Notes: a model not told the origin generated them from the sequence alone. A stretch of DNA of 64,000 nucleotides from Gammaproteobacteria bacterium (GCA_029881255.1 JAOUMY010000001.1:930001-994000), one strand, 5' to 3'. Shown: positions 17,645-27,470, counted from the first letter of the stretch. Made by a program: numbers and translations.

Positions 17645-19294
17645 CTACATAAACGTGAGCTTGCCATCACGAATGCGGAATGTTCGCGTGGTCGCCATTT
17701 CTCGGAATTCCTTTTTTAATTTTCCAATTTGAATAGTGCATGCCGGATGGATCTGTCGGCCGATGACGATACGGCCGTTGACGAGTCTTCGTAGCTCTAA
17801 GCGCAGCAATTCCTTCTTGTATTTTAGTCGATCGAGTTCATCTTCCATGATGCGTACTTCTCTTCTCGCTTCGTTGTAATCGCCTGGATTGAATGAGGCT
17901 AGATCCTGGTTCTGCATGTTGAGCTTTTTGGTGCGCATAAAAATCTGAGATTGGTTTTCTTCTATCTGACGATTTAGCTGTTCGATATTCTTGTGTATCT
18001 TCTCGTCTGCGGAAACTTCGATATGGGTTTTTGCTCCAGCAGGAGAGCCAAATGTGTTTGCTCTAACCAATATGCCAGAGCGTATGTGGCCACCTATGAT
18101 GTGCCCGGATTTTGCCGACTTGCTTCCAACGATGATTTCATTGGTGGCGTATAATTCACTTCGGATGGATTGTTCACGTATCATGATGCAATCACCGGCA
18201 ACTAGCTTTATGTTTTCCACATAGTTGGCGAGTATGCTTCCTTCCGCTGTCAGAATGCTAATGTCGGGTTTTAACTGTCCTTGTTGATCATATATATCGC
18301 CATGCCCTATTACCGATTGAGCGATTTGAATGTTTCCACCAGCAACTAATGTGGCGGCCTCGACGATGCCAGCGACGATGATATCGCCGGTGACCTCGAT
18401 TTTCATGCCTGGCGCCACATCCCCGTTTACGACAACGCTACCGTCAAATACGACATTTCCGATAGACATATCGATTTTATCGTAGGTGATGATTTTCTCT
18501 ACGACGACACCGTCTTCGACTTGAATGGGCTGTCCAGTATCGAGAGCGATAAGCAGATTCGCGTCATTAGTGTGCGTTTGTACGCCATAGAGTTTGTTGG
18601 AATAGAAACTGTCTATCCCATCTCTAGGCGATATGACATTGCCAAAAATATCCTTGCCGTCTTCGCCTTTGGTTGCAGGTATGCGGCGCATGAGTTGCGT
18701 ACCCGCTTGCACAACCTGAATGTCTCCAAGGTCTCGAAAATCGATCATGCCGTCTTCCCGGATTTGCGGCATCCGAGATTTTGTCTCAGGAATAAGTGAA
18801 ACGAACATGGCGTTTTCGCCAGGTTTGGGCAAGGTTCCCTTCGCTACAACGACATTTTTGCCTTCGCCCTTAGCGATAAGCTTAGCCACGGTTTGTTTGT
18901 TAATGCCGTGGATGATGCTCCGTTCAACGAGCATGCGATAAATATCGTTTTCGGTGACGTGTTTGCCGCCGTAAGCACGAGTTAGATGGACAACAGCGGA
19001 CATATGGTCGTCGGTGACTTCGACCTCCGCAACAGCATCGCGTTTTTCCGCAATGGGAATGAGGCGCTTGCTATGCACATGGTGATTGTATAGTTCAACC
19101 AATTTTTCAATGGATTCATCGAGTGGAAATAGATATTCGAATCGCTTACGGGCGATTTGCCTTTTTACCCAATCAGTATCGATATGAGCGTCCTGCTCAT
19201 ATTGATCAGGCAATAGGGCAACCAAGTATTGTTGGTCTTTGGTTAAACCAATTCTCAACATATTGGTGTTGGGCTTGGGAGCTGGAGCTTCCAT
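17645..19294 (-). CDS. FapA-family (DUF342) protein
   Basis: This 549-residue protein belongs to the DUF342/FapA family, whose beta-helix core resembles a flagellar or polysaccharide regulator in Vibrio and others. The N-terminal third is mixed alpha/beta. The middle (about residues 270-420) is a run of short glycine- and valine-rich turns such as VVFDGSVVVNGDV and GDIIVAGIVEAATL that form a beta-helix. A predicted coiled coil follows at about 430-500 (EQLNRQIEENQ, MEDELDRLKYKKELL). No flagellar or capsule genes are nearby, so its role here is undefined. It is convergent with the TRAP genes. Confidence 0.82.
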   Translation of the reverse strand: MEAPAPKPNTNMLRIGLTKDQQYLVALLPDQYEQDAHIDTDWVKRQIARKRFEYLFPLDESIEKLVELYNHHVHSKRLIPIAEKRDAVAEVEVTDDHMSAVVHLTRAYGGKHVTENDIYRMLVERSIIHGINKQTVAKLIAKGEGKNVVVAKGTLPKPGENAMFVSLIPETKSRMPQIREDGMIDFRDLGDIQVVQAGTQLMRRIPATKGEDGKDIFGNVISPRDGIDSFYSNKLYGVQTHTNDANLLIALDTGQPIQVEDGVVVEKIITYDKIDMSIGNVVFDGSVVVNGDVAPGMKIEVTGDIIVAGIVEAATLVAGGNIQIAQSVIGHGDIYDQQGQLKPDISILTAEGSILANYVENIKLVAGDCIMIREQSIRSELYATNEIIVGSKSAKSGHIIGGHIRSGILVRANTFGSPAGAKTHIEVSADEKIHKNIEQLNRQIEENQSQIFMRTKKLNMQNQDLASFNPGDYNEARREVRIMEDELDRLKYKKELLRLELRRLVNGRIVIGRQIHPACTIQIGKLKKEFREMATTRTFRIRDGKLTFM

Positions 19295-19373
19295 TCAAAG
19301 AGATCCGTTCGATTTTTGACTAGTCAAGATCATATATCGACAATTTGCCCCAAAAATTCAGGACAGAAGCGCA

Positions 19374-20249
19374 CTAAATCGACAGTTTTAGGCCTGTTTC
19401 CAAATCAGTGGCTTGGAGGGTGAATCCGAGATACCTTACAAGTTTATCACTCTTGATTCTTTTGTTTTCAACAAGATAGGAAATCATCTCAGGTGACATG
19501 GTGCGCCTGGCCTGTTCCCAGTCGACTCTCTCAGGAGCCGGGAGCCCGGCGAGTTGAGCGATTCGGCTAAAGTAATCCGTCATTGTTGTGGGTTTATTGT
19601 CGGAGAGGTTATAAATTTCATTAGGCTGGCTGTTTCTTAGCGCAAACAGGCTGGCTCGAGCCAGATCCTGTGAAAATATGCGGTTACTTGCTGGCGCAAG
19701 ATCCTCGCGCAAGACCGTCATGCCTTTTCTGATTCGTTCCAAGGGTAATTTCCCTGGGCCATATATGCCGGTGACACGAAAAATTATCCACGGGCAGGCA
19801 CTGGATTCGCACCAGTTACGGACTTGTTCCTCAGCATCGTAGCGGCGTTTCCCGCGGTCTGTTTGTGGTGCGGCGGGGGTGTTTTCGTCTATCCACTCCC
19901 CATTGCTGTCGGCATACACTGCCGTCGTACTGAAATACAACACTTGTGATGGGCGTATGTGTTGTTGCGACATATGAGCGAGGAATCGTTCTACTCTCGA
20001 GTCACGCAGGGAATTTGATGGTGGTGGCGCAAGATAGATAATTTGCGCGGCAGACATATTTGGCACAGACTGCAAGGATTCCGCTTGATCGATGTCGCAA
20101 ACATGGTGAATAAATCCATCATGAGCAATGACACGACTCGCTGTGCGGGATAAAGCATGAACACGTCTGCCCTCCGCCAGGGCATGTTGCGCGATCAACT
20201 GTCCAACATAGCCATAACCTATGATATAAATGTCTGCATCTTGCTTCAT
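19374..20249 (-). CDS. NAD-dependent epimerase/dehydratase family protein (YeeZ-like)
   Basis: This extended short-chain dehydrogenase-like protein has a Rossmann nucleotide-binding start (IIGYGYVGQLIAQ), a SDR-type FSTTAVYADSNG stretch with Tyr and a substrate region RVTGIYGPGK. The YxxxK pair is replaced by a RRYDAEEQV segment, as in the YeeZ/NAD(P)-binding subgroup, so catalysis may be altered. Length is 291 residues. It is divergent from the 2Fe-2S reductase gene with only 39 bases between starts, and the FapA-like gene follows 79 bases downstream on the same strand. Substrate is unknown. Confidence 0.8.
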   Translation of the reverse strand: MKQDADIYIIGYGYVGQLIAQHALAEGRRVHALSRTASRVIAHDGFIHHVCDIDQAESLQSVPNMSAAQIIYLAPPPSNSLRDSRVERFLAHMSQQHIRPSQVLYFSTTAVYADSNGEWIDENTPAAPQTDRGKRRYDAEEQVRNWCESSACPWIIFRVTGIYGPGKLPLERIRKGMTVLREDLAPASNRIFSQDLARASLFALRNSQPNEIYNLSDNKPTTMTDYFSRIAQLAGLPAPERVDWEQARRTMSPEMISYLVENKRIKSDKLVRYLGFTLQATDLETGLKLSI

Positions 20250-20288
20250 GTGAATACTTCCAATCTGTCATCATCAAACGGTAGTTTT

Positions 20289-21314
20289 ATGAAATATACA
20301 ATAAAGGTTGAACCCAGCGGTCATGTTTTTGAGGTCAATGAGGGTGAAAAGATACTTGACGCTGCATTGCGCCAGGGTTTTGCATTTCCCTATAGCTGTC
20401 GTGGTGGTGCCTGTGGTTCCTGCAAGGGAAAAATAGTTGAAGGTGATGTGGAATATGTAGATAGAGAGCCGCGTGCTTTATCTGAATACGACAAACAGAC
20501 CGGCATGGCGTTGTTTTGTCAGGCGCGACCGACGGCTGATATGGTAATTGAAATGCGTGAAATTAGCGCAGCGAAAGATATCCAGATAAAAATACTGCCC
20601 TGCCGTGTATCGAAAATGGAACGGCTTGCGCATGATGTCATGCGACTCTATTTGAAACTTCCACAGGTTGAACGCGTGCAATTTCTTGCCGGCCAATATC
20701 TCGATATTTTACTTCCTGGTGGTAGACGGCGAAGTTTTTCTCTGGCCAATCCTCCGCACGATGATGAATTGTTGGAATTGCACATACGACGTGTCGAAGG
20801 TGGTGAATACACGCAACATATTTTTGAAAAAATGAAAGAAAAGGATTTATTGCGCATCGAGTTACCGCTTGGAAATTTTTATCTGCGCGAGGATTCAGGT
20901 AGACCGATTATTCTAATGGCGGGTGGAACGGGTTTTGCGCCAATTAAGGCGATTATTGAACATGCCATCGCGGAGAAGACCTCACGCAAGATTTTTCTGT
21001 ATTGGGGCGTGCGCGATAAAGCGTCATTATATCTGCCGGATTTGCCGCAGCAATGGGCAGCTCAGCACGATAATATCTCTTTTATTCCAGTATTGTCGGA
21101 ACCGAAACCGGAGGATAGTTGGCAAGGAAGAACGGGCTATGTACACCAGGCCATTGCCGAGGACTTTTCGGATTTATCTGATTACGAGATATATGCCTGT
21201 GGGCCACCGGTGATGATTGAGTCTGGGCAGACGACGTTCGCTGGGATGGGTTTGAAAGATGATAATTTTTATTCGGATGCATTTAATTATGCAGGAGACA
21301 CACCTACTGCATAG
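20289..21314 (+). CDS. 2Fe-2S ferredoxin-FAD-NAD(P) reductase (CDP-6-deoxy-glucoseen reductase-like)
   Basis: This is a three-domain soluble electron-transfer flavoprotein. The N-terminal plant-type ferredoxin domain (residues 1-90) has the cluster motif CRGGACGSC plus a later Cys in LFCQARP. The FAD domain carries RRRSFSLANPP (flavin-binding RxYS-like) and the NAD(P) domain carries MAGGTGFAPIKAII and YACGPPVMIE. Length is 341 residues. Proteins of this architecture are often named after AscD, or act as reductases of oxygenases, so the real partner is unknown. ATG 20289 was chosen because it begins the ferredoxin fold; the frame extends upstream without conserved sequence. Confidence 0.88.
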   Translation: MKYTIKVEPSGHVFEVNEGEKILDAALRQGFAFPYSCRGGACGSCKGKIVEGDVEYVDREPRALSEYDKQTGMALFCQARPTADMVIEMREISAAKDIQIKILPCRVSKMERLAHDVMRLYLKLPQVERVQFLAGQYLDILLPGGRRRSFSLANPPHDDELLELHIRRVEGGEYTQHIFEKMKEKDLLRIELPLGNFYLREDSGRPIILMAGGTGFAPIKAIIEHAIAEKTSRKIFLYWGVRDKASLYLPDLPQQWAAQHDNISFIPVLSEPKPEDSWQGRTGYVHQAIAEDFSDLSDYEIYACGPPVMIESGQTTFAGMGLKDDNFYSDAFNYAGDTPTA

Positions 21315-21321
21315 CGTTTGA

Positions 21322-22305
21322 CTATTGTAGGGTGCGCAGATAAATAACACCGATTAACAGACCTAGAGATAACAACCATACAATTATATATAACCACATG
21401 GATTGCCGAGCGCGCCGCTTTTCCAGCCAGGTGCGTGGTCGTATTCCGCGATAAAGAAAAACCAGTTTGGCGGAAAGGTTAACGCAAACGATGTTTACTG
21501 CTAGCAGTATCAAAGCCCCTAATGCTTGATCCCATTGCTGGCTACCTACCATCAGACCAAAAGTCGCTGTTGGTGGTAATAGAGCCACCGCAACCATTAC
21601 ACCTACAAGAACGCTGGATAGTCCGGTAGTTAAAGATAATACAGCGGCGGCACCAGATGCCAATGCCAGAGCAACTGAGTCCAAGCCTACAACAGTTCGT
21701 GCGTGCAATTCGCTGCTCTCTAAATCAACCGGCCAGAGCAAGGCAATGCTGATCGACAACAGTGTGGCCACAGTCAAACCACCGAGATTGGTGACGAGGG
21801 CCTTGCGTATTAATTCTCCATCGCCTAGCGCTGTGCCTAACGCAAGCGCGAGGTTAGGCCCAAGCAATGGTGCGATAACCATCGCACCGATGACAACCGC
21901 AACATTGTCTTCGATTAATCCGATCGCTGCGACGATGGTAGAGAAGAATACGAGAATAAGAAAATTGCTATCGAGTCGCGCATTTTTTTCAACGTTGTTA
22001 TACAACTCTTCGCGCGACGTGGAAGTACCTTTTGGAGACGGCTCGGCGTCCTCGTCTTTCTTTCGTCGAGGTAGGCTGACTTCTGGCTGTATGATCACAA
22101 TGCGATAGTCTTCGCTCTTGGCCAGTAAACCCTGCAAGGCATCGAGTACGGGCTGTGCATTTTCTGCTTCAACAAGAATACGACAGGCGCGACGGTCATC
22201 TTTTCCTATTGGACCTTGCCAATAATCCACTACGTGAAAGTGCTCGGCAATACCGGTAATGGCGATGTTGTAACTTTCATTGGCGACGACTTCAATTATC
22301 TTCAT
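21322..22305 (-). CDS. DUF389 (TIGR00341) family membrane protein
   Basis: The protein has a soluble alpha/beta N-terminal region (about residues 1-90), a charged linker (PRRKKDEDAEP) and a hydrophobic DUF389 domain with several transmembrane helices. Family marks are the NVAVVIGAMVIAPLLGPN stretch, and ALATGA-like small-residue helices followed by VAVALLPPTATFG. Function of DUF389 is not established; some members are described as stress-linked. Length is 327 residues. It is divergent from glcD with 173 bases between starts and convergent with the 2Fe-2S reductase. Confidence 0.88.
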   Translation of the reverse strand: MKIIEVVANESYNIAITGIAEHFHVVDYWQGPIGKDDRRACRILVEAENAQPVLDALQGLLAKSEDYRIVIIQPEVSLPRRKKDEDAEPSPKGTSTSREELYNNVEKNARLDSNFLILVFFSTIVAAIGLIEDNVAVVIGAMVIAPLLGPNLALALGTALGDGELIRKALVTNLGGLTVATLLSISIALLWPVDLESSELHARTVVGLDSVALALASGAAAVLSLTTGLSSVLVGVMVAVALLPPTATFGLMVGSQQWDQALGALILLAVNIVCVNLSAKLVFLYRGIRPRTWLEKRRARQSMWLYIIVWLLSLGLLIGVIYLRTLQ

Positions 22306-22478
22306 GCGACAAGGTCTGTTTGGATTTAATAGAAAGCCATTTTAACGACTTTTTAGCAGACTTTCCTCCTGCTATTTCCCTTAAGAGCTATGTGCATGAA
22401 CTGGTCGTGGATCAAGACGACAGAACCAGAATCGGCTACAATAAACAGCCTTTTTAAGAACAATTCAACCTACGCAGC

Positions 22479-23936
22479 ATGATTGATAAATCGACGTTGA
22501 TAGCCGAACTGCAGCGCATTGTTGCCTGGGATGCGGTGTTATATGAAGCAGAGGACTTGCGTCCCTACGAATGTGATGGTTTATCGGCCTATCGCAAATT
22601 GCCTATGGTCGTTGTTCTGCCTGAAAAGATAGAGCAGGTGCAGGCTATCATGCGTTTATGTCACCAGCACGAGGTGCCTGTGGTCGCGCGTGGAGCGGGA
22701 ACAGGTCTTTCAGGTGGGGCCTTACCGCATGAACAAGGTGTTTTACTCAGCCTGTCCAAATTCAAAAATATTCTTGCTCTTGATCCGGTGAAACGTACCG
22801 CTGTTGTGCAGCCAGGTGTGCGCAATCTCGCGATCTCACAGGCAGCGAACATTCATGGGCTCTACTATGCTCCCGACCCGTCGTCACAAATTGCCTGCAC
22901 CATCGGCGGTAACGTTGCCGAAAACTCTGGTGGCGTGCATTGTTTGAAGTACGGATTAACAGTGCACAATATTCTGCAACTCAAAATAGTTGCCGTCGAC
23001 GGCGAGTTGTTGAACATCGGCGGTAGCGGTCTCGATTCACCCGGGTATGATTTGCTGGCGTTGATGACAGGCTCCGAGGGAATGTTGGGCATTATCGTCG
23101 AAGTCACAGTAAAACTTTTGCCAGTACCGGAGCGCGCCCAGGTGTTGCTCGCAGCATTTGATGATGTGGTTAAGGCTGGTGAAGCAGTTGGCAATATTAT
23201 CGCTGCCGGTATTATCCCCGGTGGCCTGGAGATGATGGACAAACTGGCGATTAAGGCAGCTGAGGATTTTGTGCACGCGGGTTACCCTGTCGATGCTGAA
23301 GCGATTTTGTTGTGCGAGCTAGATGGGACGAATGAAGAAGTCTCGCAACAGATATATGTCGTACGCGATGTGCTCAAAAACAGCGGTGCAACAGAAGTGC
23401 GAACCGCCAAAGATGAGCATGAGCGCATGATATTTTGGAAAGGGCGCAAAGCCGCCTTTCCCGCAGTTGGACGCATCTCTCCCGACTATTACTGTATGGA
23501 CGGCACTATTCCACGCAAACAATTGCCTCGTGTCCTCAAAGAAATCGCGGGCTTGTCTGAACACTATAATTTGCCCGTCGCAAATGTATTTCACGCGGGT
23601 GACGGCAATCTGCACCCGTTGATTCTTTACGATGCAAACAATCCTGGCGAGTTGGAACGCACTGAGGAATTTGGCGGCAAGATTCTCGAGTTGTGCGTAG
23701 AGGTCGGAGGAACCATTACGGGTGAACACGGCGTGGGCATGGAAAAGATAGATCAGATGTGTGTGCAGTTTGCGCCCCAGGAGCTGGAACAATTTCATGC
23801 GGTAAAGGCGGCATTTGATCCGCAGGGTCTATTGAATCCAGGTAAGGCGGTACCGACTTTACATCGTTGCGCAGAATTTGGCGCGATGCACGTACACAAG
23901 GGTGAATTGAAATTTCCGGAACTGGAGCGATTTTAG
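22479..23936 (+). CDS. glcD: glycolate oxidase subunit GlcD (FAD-linked)
   Basis: GlcD is the FAD-binding catalytic subunit of the membrane-linked glycolate dehydrogenase GlcDEF. The PCMH-type FAD domain shows PVVARGAGTGLSGGALP near residue 70 and CTIGGNVAENSGG near residue 140. The C-terminal cap has NVFHAGDGNLHP (active-site His) and GTITGEHGVGMEK. Length is 485 residues, typical. The gene is followed after 32 bases by glcE, but the third subunit gene glcF is only a fragment, so the complex as encoded here should be incomplete. Confidence 0.95.
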   Translation: MIDKSTLIAELQRIVAWDAVLYEAEDLRPYECDGLSAYRKLPMVVVLPEKIEQVQAIMRLCHQHEVPVVARGAGTGLSGGALPHEQGVLLSLSKFKNILALDPVKRTAVVQPGVRNLAISQAANIHGLYYAPDPSSQIACTIGGNVAENSGGVHCLKYGLTVHNILQLKIVAVDGELLNIGGSGLDSPGYDLLALMTGSEGMLGIIVEVTVKLLPVPERAQVLLAAFDDVVKAGEAVGNIIAAGIIPGGLEMMDKLAIKAAEDFVHAGYPVDAEAILLCELDGTNEEVSQQIYVVRDVLKNSGATEVRTAKDEHERMIFWKGRKAAFPAVGRISPDYYCMDGTIPRKQLPRVLKEIAGLSEHYNLPVANVFHAGDGNLHPLILYDANNPGELERTEEFGGKILELCVEVGGTITGEHGVGMEKIDQMCVQFAPQELEQFHAVKAAFDPQGLLNPGKAVPTLHRCAEFGAMHVHKGELKFPELERF

Positions 23937-23968
23937 TGGAGCGGAATGTCTGCGCGAATTTTTAAATT

Positions 23969-25036
23969 ATGAATATGAACACAGATCATAGCCAGGTATT
24001 GCAGCAACAGGTTCAGGATGCATTTGAACGAGGCGCGGCGCTTAAGATTGTTGGCGGCAATACAAAGACATTTTACGCACGGCAGATAGAAGGTGAAGTG
24101 CTTTCCACATCGTCGCATAGTGGAATTATTTCCTATGAGCCGACGGAATTGGTGATTACCGCGCGCGCGGGCACTTTACTGCAGGAGCTCACTAATACGC
24201 TGGACGAGAAACACCAGATGCTCGGATTCGAACCACCCGCATTTGGTGAACTGGCAAGCCTGGGCGGAACCGTTGCCTGCAATTTTTCGGGACCACGTCG
24301 CGCCTATATGGGGGCGGCGCGCGATTTCGTACTGGGTTGTCGCATCATCAACGGTAAGGGTGACATTCTTTCCTTTGGCGGTGAGGTGATGAAAAATGTT
24401 GCAGGTTACGATGTTTCCAGACTGATGGCCGGCGCGATGGGGACGCTCGGGGTGTTGCTCGAAATATCGCTCAAGGTCTTACCGAAACCTGAGCGAGAAG
24501 TGACGCAAGTCCTGGAGTGCGATGCACCCTCTGCATTGGAAAAAATGCATTCCTGGGCTCGGCAACCGTTGCCAATTTCGGCGACCTGCTTTGCTGATGG
24601 TCAGCTTTTGGTGCGGCTATCAGGTTCGGTGAATGCTGTTGATGTCGCAGCGAAACGTCTCGGCGGCGATACCCTGGCTGGTGGGCGCGAATTTTGGCGC
24701 CTATTACGTGAACAACAACTGGCTTTTTTCAAAACAGATCAGCCGATCTGGCGACTGTCACTGGCATCTGACGCCCCCCCGTTGTCGATAGAAGGGGATC
24801 AGCTTTATGAATGGGGAGGCGCCTTACGTTGGATACGCACGAGTGCAGGCGCGGAAGTAGTGCGTAGCAGTGCGTCGGAATTTGGAGGCCATGCGAGCGT
24901 TTTTCGAAACGCATCAATCGAGGCGGATGTTTTTCATCCTTTGTCTGCTGGACTTGTACAAATCCATAAAAATCTGAAACAGGCCTTCGATCCCGGTGGA
25001 ATACTAAATCCAGGCAGGATGTACCCAGGGCTGTAG
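23969..25036 (+). CDS. glcE: glycolate oxidase subunit GlcE (FAD-binding)
   Basis: GlcE is the second FAD-domain subunit of glycolate dehydrogenase. It shows the start LKIVGGNTKTFYAR, the AGTLLQEL and GFEPPAFGELASLGGTVA stretches and GEVMKNVAGYDVSRLM, all typical of GlcE. The C-terminus has the family ending DPGGILNPGRMYPGL. Length is 355 residues, complete. It lies between glcD and the decayed glcF. Because GlcF is needed to pass electrons from GlcDE to quinone, the gene may be on its way to loss or may use a GlcF encoded elsewhere. Confidence 0.94.
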   Translation: MNMNTDHSQVLQQQVQDAFERGAALKIVGGNTKTFYARQIEGEVLSTSSHSGIISYEPTELVITARAGTLLQELTNTLDEKHQMLGFEPPAFGELASLGGTVACNFSGPRRAYMGAARDFVLGCRIINGKGDILSFGGEVMKNVAGYDVSRLMAGAMGTLGVLLEISLKVLPKPEREVTQVLECDAPSALEKMHSWARQPLPISATCFADGQLLVRLSGSVNAVDVAAKRLGGDTLAGGREFWRLLREQQLAFFKTDQPIWRLSLASDAPPLSIEGDQLYEWGGALRWIRTSAGAEVVRSSASEFGGHASVFRNASIEADVFHPLSAGLVQIHKNLKQAFDPGGILNPGRMYPGL

Positions 25037-25042
25037 TCTCTC

Positions 25043-25434
25043 ATGCAGACTACCATCGAAAAAATTCTAACATCATGCTAAAGATGAAACTGCTGCAATT
25101 GCAACAGCAGAAAAAAGTAGATGTTTTTCACAGAAACGAAAAATGCTGACCTTACAGGGTAGCGAGAAATCGCTTGTTGCGGCGCAGTGAGTTATCACAT
25201 GTCGGTTATCAATTGGCAGAAGTTAAGGAAGCGCCTCTCTGTTTTGGTTCGGTAGGTACTTATTCGCTACTACAGGCGAAACTGTCTCAGGAACTGTTGT
25301 CAAATAAACGGGAATCCCTGCTGGCTGATAAGCCTCAGTTGATTGCAATAGTCAATATTGGTTGTCAGATGCATATGGCGAGCAAGGCCGATGTCCCGGT
25401 AAAGCATTGGATAGAACTGCTGGATATCGAGTAG
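25043..25434 (+). pseudogene. glcF: glcF remnant (glycolate oxidase iron-sulfur subunit), internal deletion
   Basis: Immediately after glcE, where glcF belongs, only about 390 bases remain of a gene normally near 1.2 kb. An ATG-initiated MQTTIEKIL, which resembles the GlcF N-terminus, runs into a stop within 13 codons. A short out-of-frame stretch near 25140 (MLTLQG) resembles the middle of GlcF. From about 25174 to 25434 the frame encodes the GlcF C-terminus: GYQLAEVKEAPLCFGSVGTY, LSQELLSNKRESLLADKP, IGCQMHMASKADVPVKHW. Even here the conserved CCGSAGTY block has lost one Cys (CFGSVGTY). Both N-terminal 4Fe-4S motifs are missing. I call it a pseudogene; the C-terminal match is strong, the first two fragments are tentative. 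Confidence 0.85.
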
Positions 25435-25509
25435 TGCCGTCGTTAGACGGTACAAACCTTGAATAGTTGTCAGGATTAATCTCAACCTATTCATGTCAAA
25501 GGGACTTTT

Positions 25510-26787
25510 ATGGATAAGACAGTTACCTTCACCGACAACAGTACCGGTAAATCTGTTGATCTACCCGTGTATAGCGGTTCTCACGGCCCGGATGTGGTTG
25601 ATATCACCAGTTTGTACAAGCAAACCGGGATGTTTACGTTTGATCCTGGGTTTCAATCTACGGCGAGCTGTCGAAGTTCAGTAACCTATATTGATGGTGA
25701 CAAGGGCGAATTGCTTTATCGTGGTTATCCGGTAGAACAATTGGCGGAAAAGAGTAGTTTTCTGCGTGTGGCCTATTTGTTGATGTATGGCGACCTGCCG
25801 ACCAAGCAAGAGCATGAGTCGTTTATCTACGAGATTGGTCAACACAATATGATCAAGGAAAGCCTCAAGCGTTTTTATGATGGCTTTTATCATGATGCCC
25901 ATCCTATGGCGATTATGGTCGGAGTTGTCGGTTCACTTTCAGCTTTCTATCATGACTCTCTCGATATCTACGACCCCGAGCATCGTCGCACAGCAGCCTA
26001 TCGTTTAATTGCGAAAATGCCTACGATTGCCGCTGCGTGTTATAAGCACAGCATTAACGAACCTTTCGTTTACCCGCGCAACAATATGAGTTACGCCGGG
26101 AATCTGTTGAATATGATGTTTTCCGTACCGACAGAAGATTATGAAATGGATGCGGTGGCCGAGAAGGCGCTGGACCGCATATTTATATTGCATGCCGATC
26201 ATGAACAAAACGCGAGTACCTCGACGGTGAGGTTGGCAGGTAGCTCTCAAGCCAACCCATTTGCCTGTATTGCTTCAGGTATTGCAGCCTTGTGGGGACC
26301 GGCCCATGGTGGGGCGAATGAGGCAGCACTCGATATGCTGGAAGAGATCGGTGATGTTAAAAGTATTCCCAAATTTCTGGCTAGGGCGAAAGACAAAAAT
26401 GATCCATTTCGCTTAATGGGCTTTGGTCATCGTGTATATAAAAATTATGATCCTCGGGCAAAAATTATTCGTGAAACTTGCCACGAGGTATTGAGTAAGC
26501 TCAACTGTAATGATGATCCACTCTTTGAAGTCGCATTGCGTCTGGAAGAAACGGCTTTAAAAGAGGATTACTTTATCGAACGTAAGCTATATCCAAATGT
26601 GGACTTCTATTCTGGTTTGATCTACAAGGCGATTGGCATCCCAACCAATATGTTTACCGTTATGTTTGCAATTGCGCGGACTGTTGGCTGGATTGCTCAA
26701 TGGATGGAGATGATCGCTGAGCCTGATCAGCGCATCGGCCGTCCACGACAGCTGTACACTGGCAGCAAGCGTCGCGACCATCCATAA
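25510..26787 (+). CDS. gltA: citrate synthase (type II)
   Basis: Citrate synthase condenses acetyl-CoA and oxaloacetate to enter the TCA cycle. The 425-residue protein has the type II start [21 protein letters not shown], the active-site His region [16 protein letters not shown], and [16 protein letters not shown] with the second His. The catalytic Asp lies in the late NVDFYSG motif. All are intact. A weak GGGACTTTT ribosome-binding sequence lies before the ATG. Citrate synthase is separated by 75 bases from the glcF remnant and is probably its own transcript. Confidence 0.97.
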   Translation: MDKTVTFTDNSTGKSVDLPVYSGSHGPDVVDITSLYKQTGMFTFDPGFQSTASCRSSVTYIDGDKGELLYRGYPVEQLAEKSSFLRVAYLLMYGDLPTKQEHESFIYEIGQHNMIKESLKRFYDGFYHDAHPMAIMVGVVGSLSAFYHDSLDIYDPEHRRTAAYRLIAKMPTIAAACYKHSINEPFVYPRNNMSYAGNLLNMMFSVPTEDYEMDAVAEKALDRIFILHADHEQNASTSTVRLAGSSQANPFACIASGIAALWGPAHGGANEAALDMLEEIGDVKSIPKFLARAKDKNDPFRLMGFGHRVYKNYDPRAKIIRETCHEVLSKLNCNDDPLFEVALRLEETALKEDYFIERKLYPNVDFYSGLIYKAIGIPTNMFTVMFAIARTVGWIAQWMEMIAEPDQRIGRPRQLYTGSKRRDHP

Positions 26788-26832
26788 AAGCTGAAGCAGT
26801 TTTTTACGCTAGAACCTTTTGTTTCGAGCTAG

Positions 26833-26853
26833 CATAATAACGTCGTTATTATG
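26833..26853. repeat. near-perfect 21-base palindrome upstream of GST gene
   Basis: Two ten-base arms (CATAATAACG and CGTTATTATG) are exact reverse complements with a single T between them. The site lies 21 bases upstream of the GST ATG and 46 bases after the citrate synthase stop. Its size and symmetry fit a dimeric repressor operator; it is too AT-rich, and lacks a T-run, for a standard terminator. The binding protein is unknown. Confidence 0.7.
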
Positions 26854-26873
26854 ATGATACGAAAGGTGTAACC

Positions 26874-27470
26874 ATGATTGTTTACGGCGATATCTTATCT
26901 GGCAACTGTTACAAGGTTAAACTGGTCTGCGCGCTATTGGACCTTCCTCATCAATGGGTCCATGTGAGTATTCTGGCAAAGGAAACCAGGACCGATGAAT
27001 TTTTAGCAAAAAATCCCGCCGGCCAGATTCCCCTATTAGAAACTGACGATGGAAAGTTTCTGGCTGAATCAAACGCAATCTTACACTTTCTTGCCGAAGG
27101 CAGTAGTTTGTTGCCTAAGGATAGGTTCCAGAAGGCCAAAGTGTTGGAATGGCAATTTTTCGAACAATATAGCCACGAACCTTATATTGCCGTTGCGCGA
27201 TATATCGCCAAGTATCTGGGTTTGCCACAAGAGCGCCAAGCAGAATATGACGCAAAGCAATCTGGTGGGCACAAAGCCTTACAGATTATGGAGCAGCAAT
27301 TAGTGTGCACGCCATATCTCCTTGGTGAGCAACTCACTCTCGCCGATATTTCTCTGTTTGCATACACCCATGTCGCCGACGAAGGGGGTTTTGATCTGAG
27401 TCGATATCACGCGATTACTGAGTGGGTTAAGCGAATAAAGAGCGAGCCCAAGTTTATTGCTATGGCGTAA
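26874..27470 (+). CDS. glutathione S-transferase family protein
   Basis: This cytosolic protein has a thioredoxin-like N-terminal domain (SGNCYKVKLVCALLDLPHQW, then GQIPLLETDDGKFLAESNAI) that binds glutathione, with the conserved cis-Pro in QIPLL and the ESNAI turn. The C-terminal helical domain contains LTLADISLFAYTHVADEGG, the usual N-capping box region. Length is 198 residues. A gene with a 21-base palindrome in its leader suggests regulated expression. The physiological substrate cannot be told from sequence. Confidence 0.93.
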   Translation: MIVYGDILSGNCYKVKLVCALLDLPHQWVHVSILAKETRTDEFLAKNPAGQIPLLETDDGKFLAESNAILHFLAEGSSLLPKDRFQKAKVLEWQFFEQYSHEPYIAVARYIAKYLGLPQERQAEYDAKQSGGHKALQIMEQQLVCTPYLLGEQLTLADISLFAYTHVADEGGFDLSRYHAITEWVKRIKSEPKFIAMA

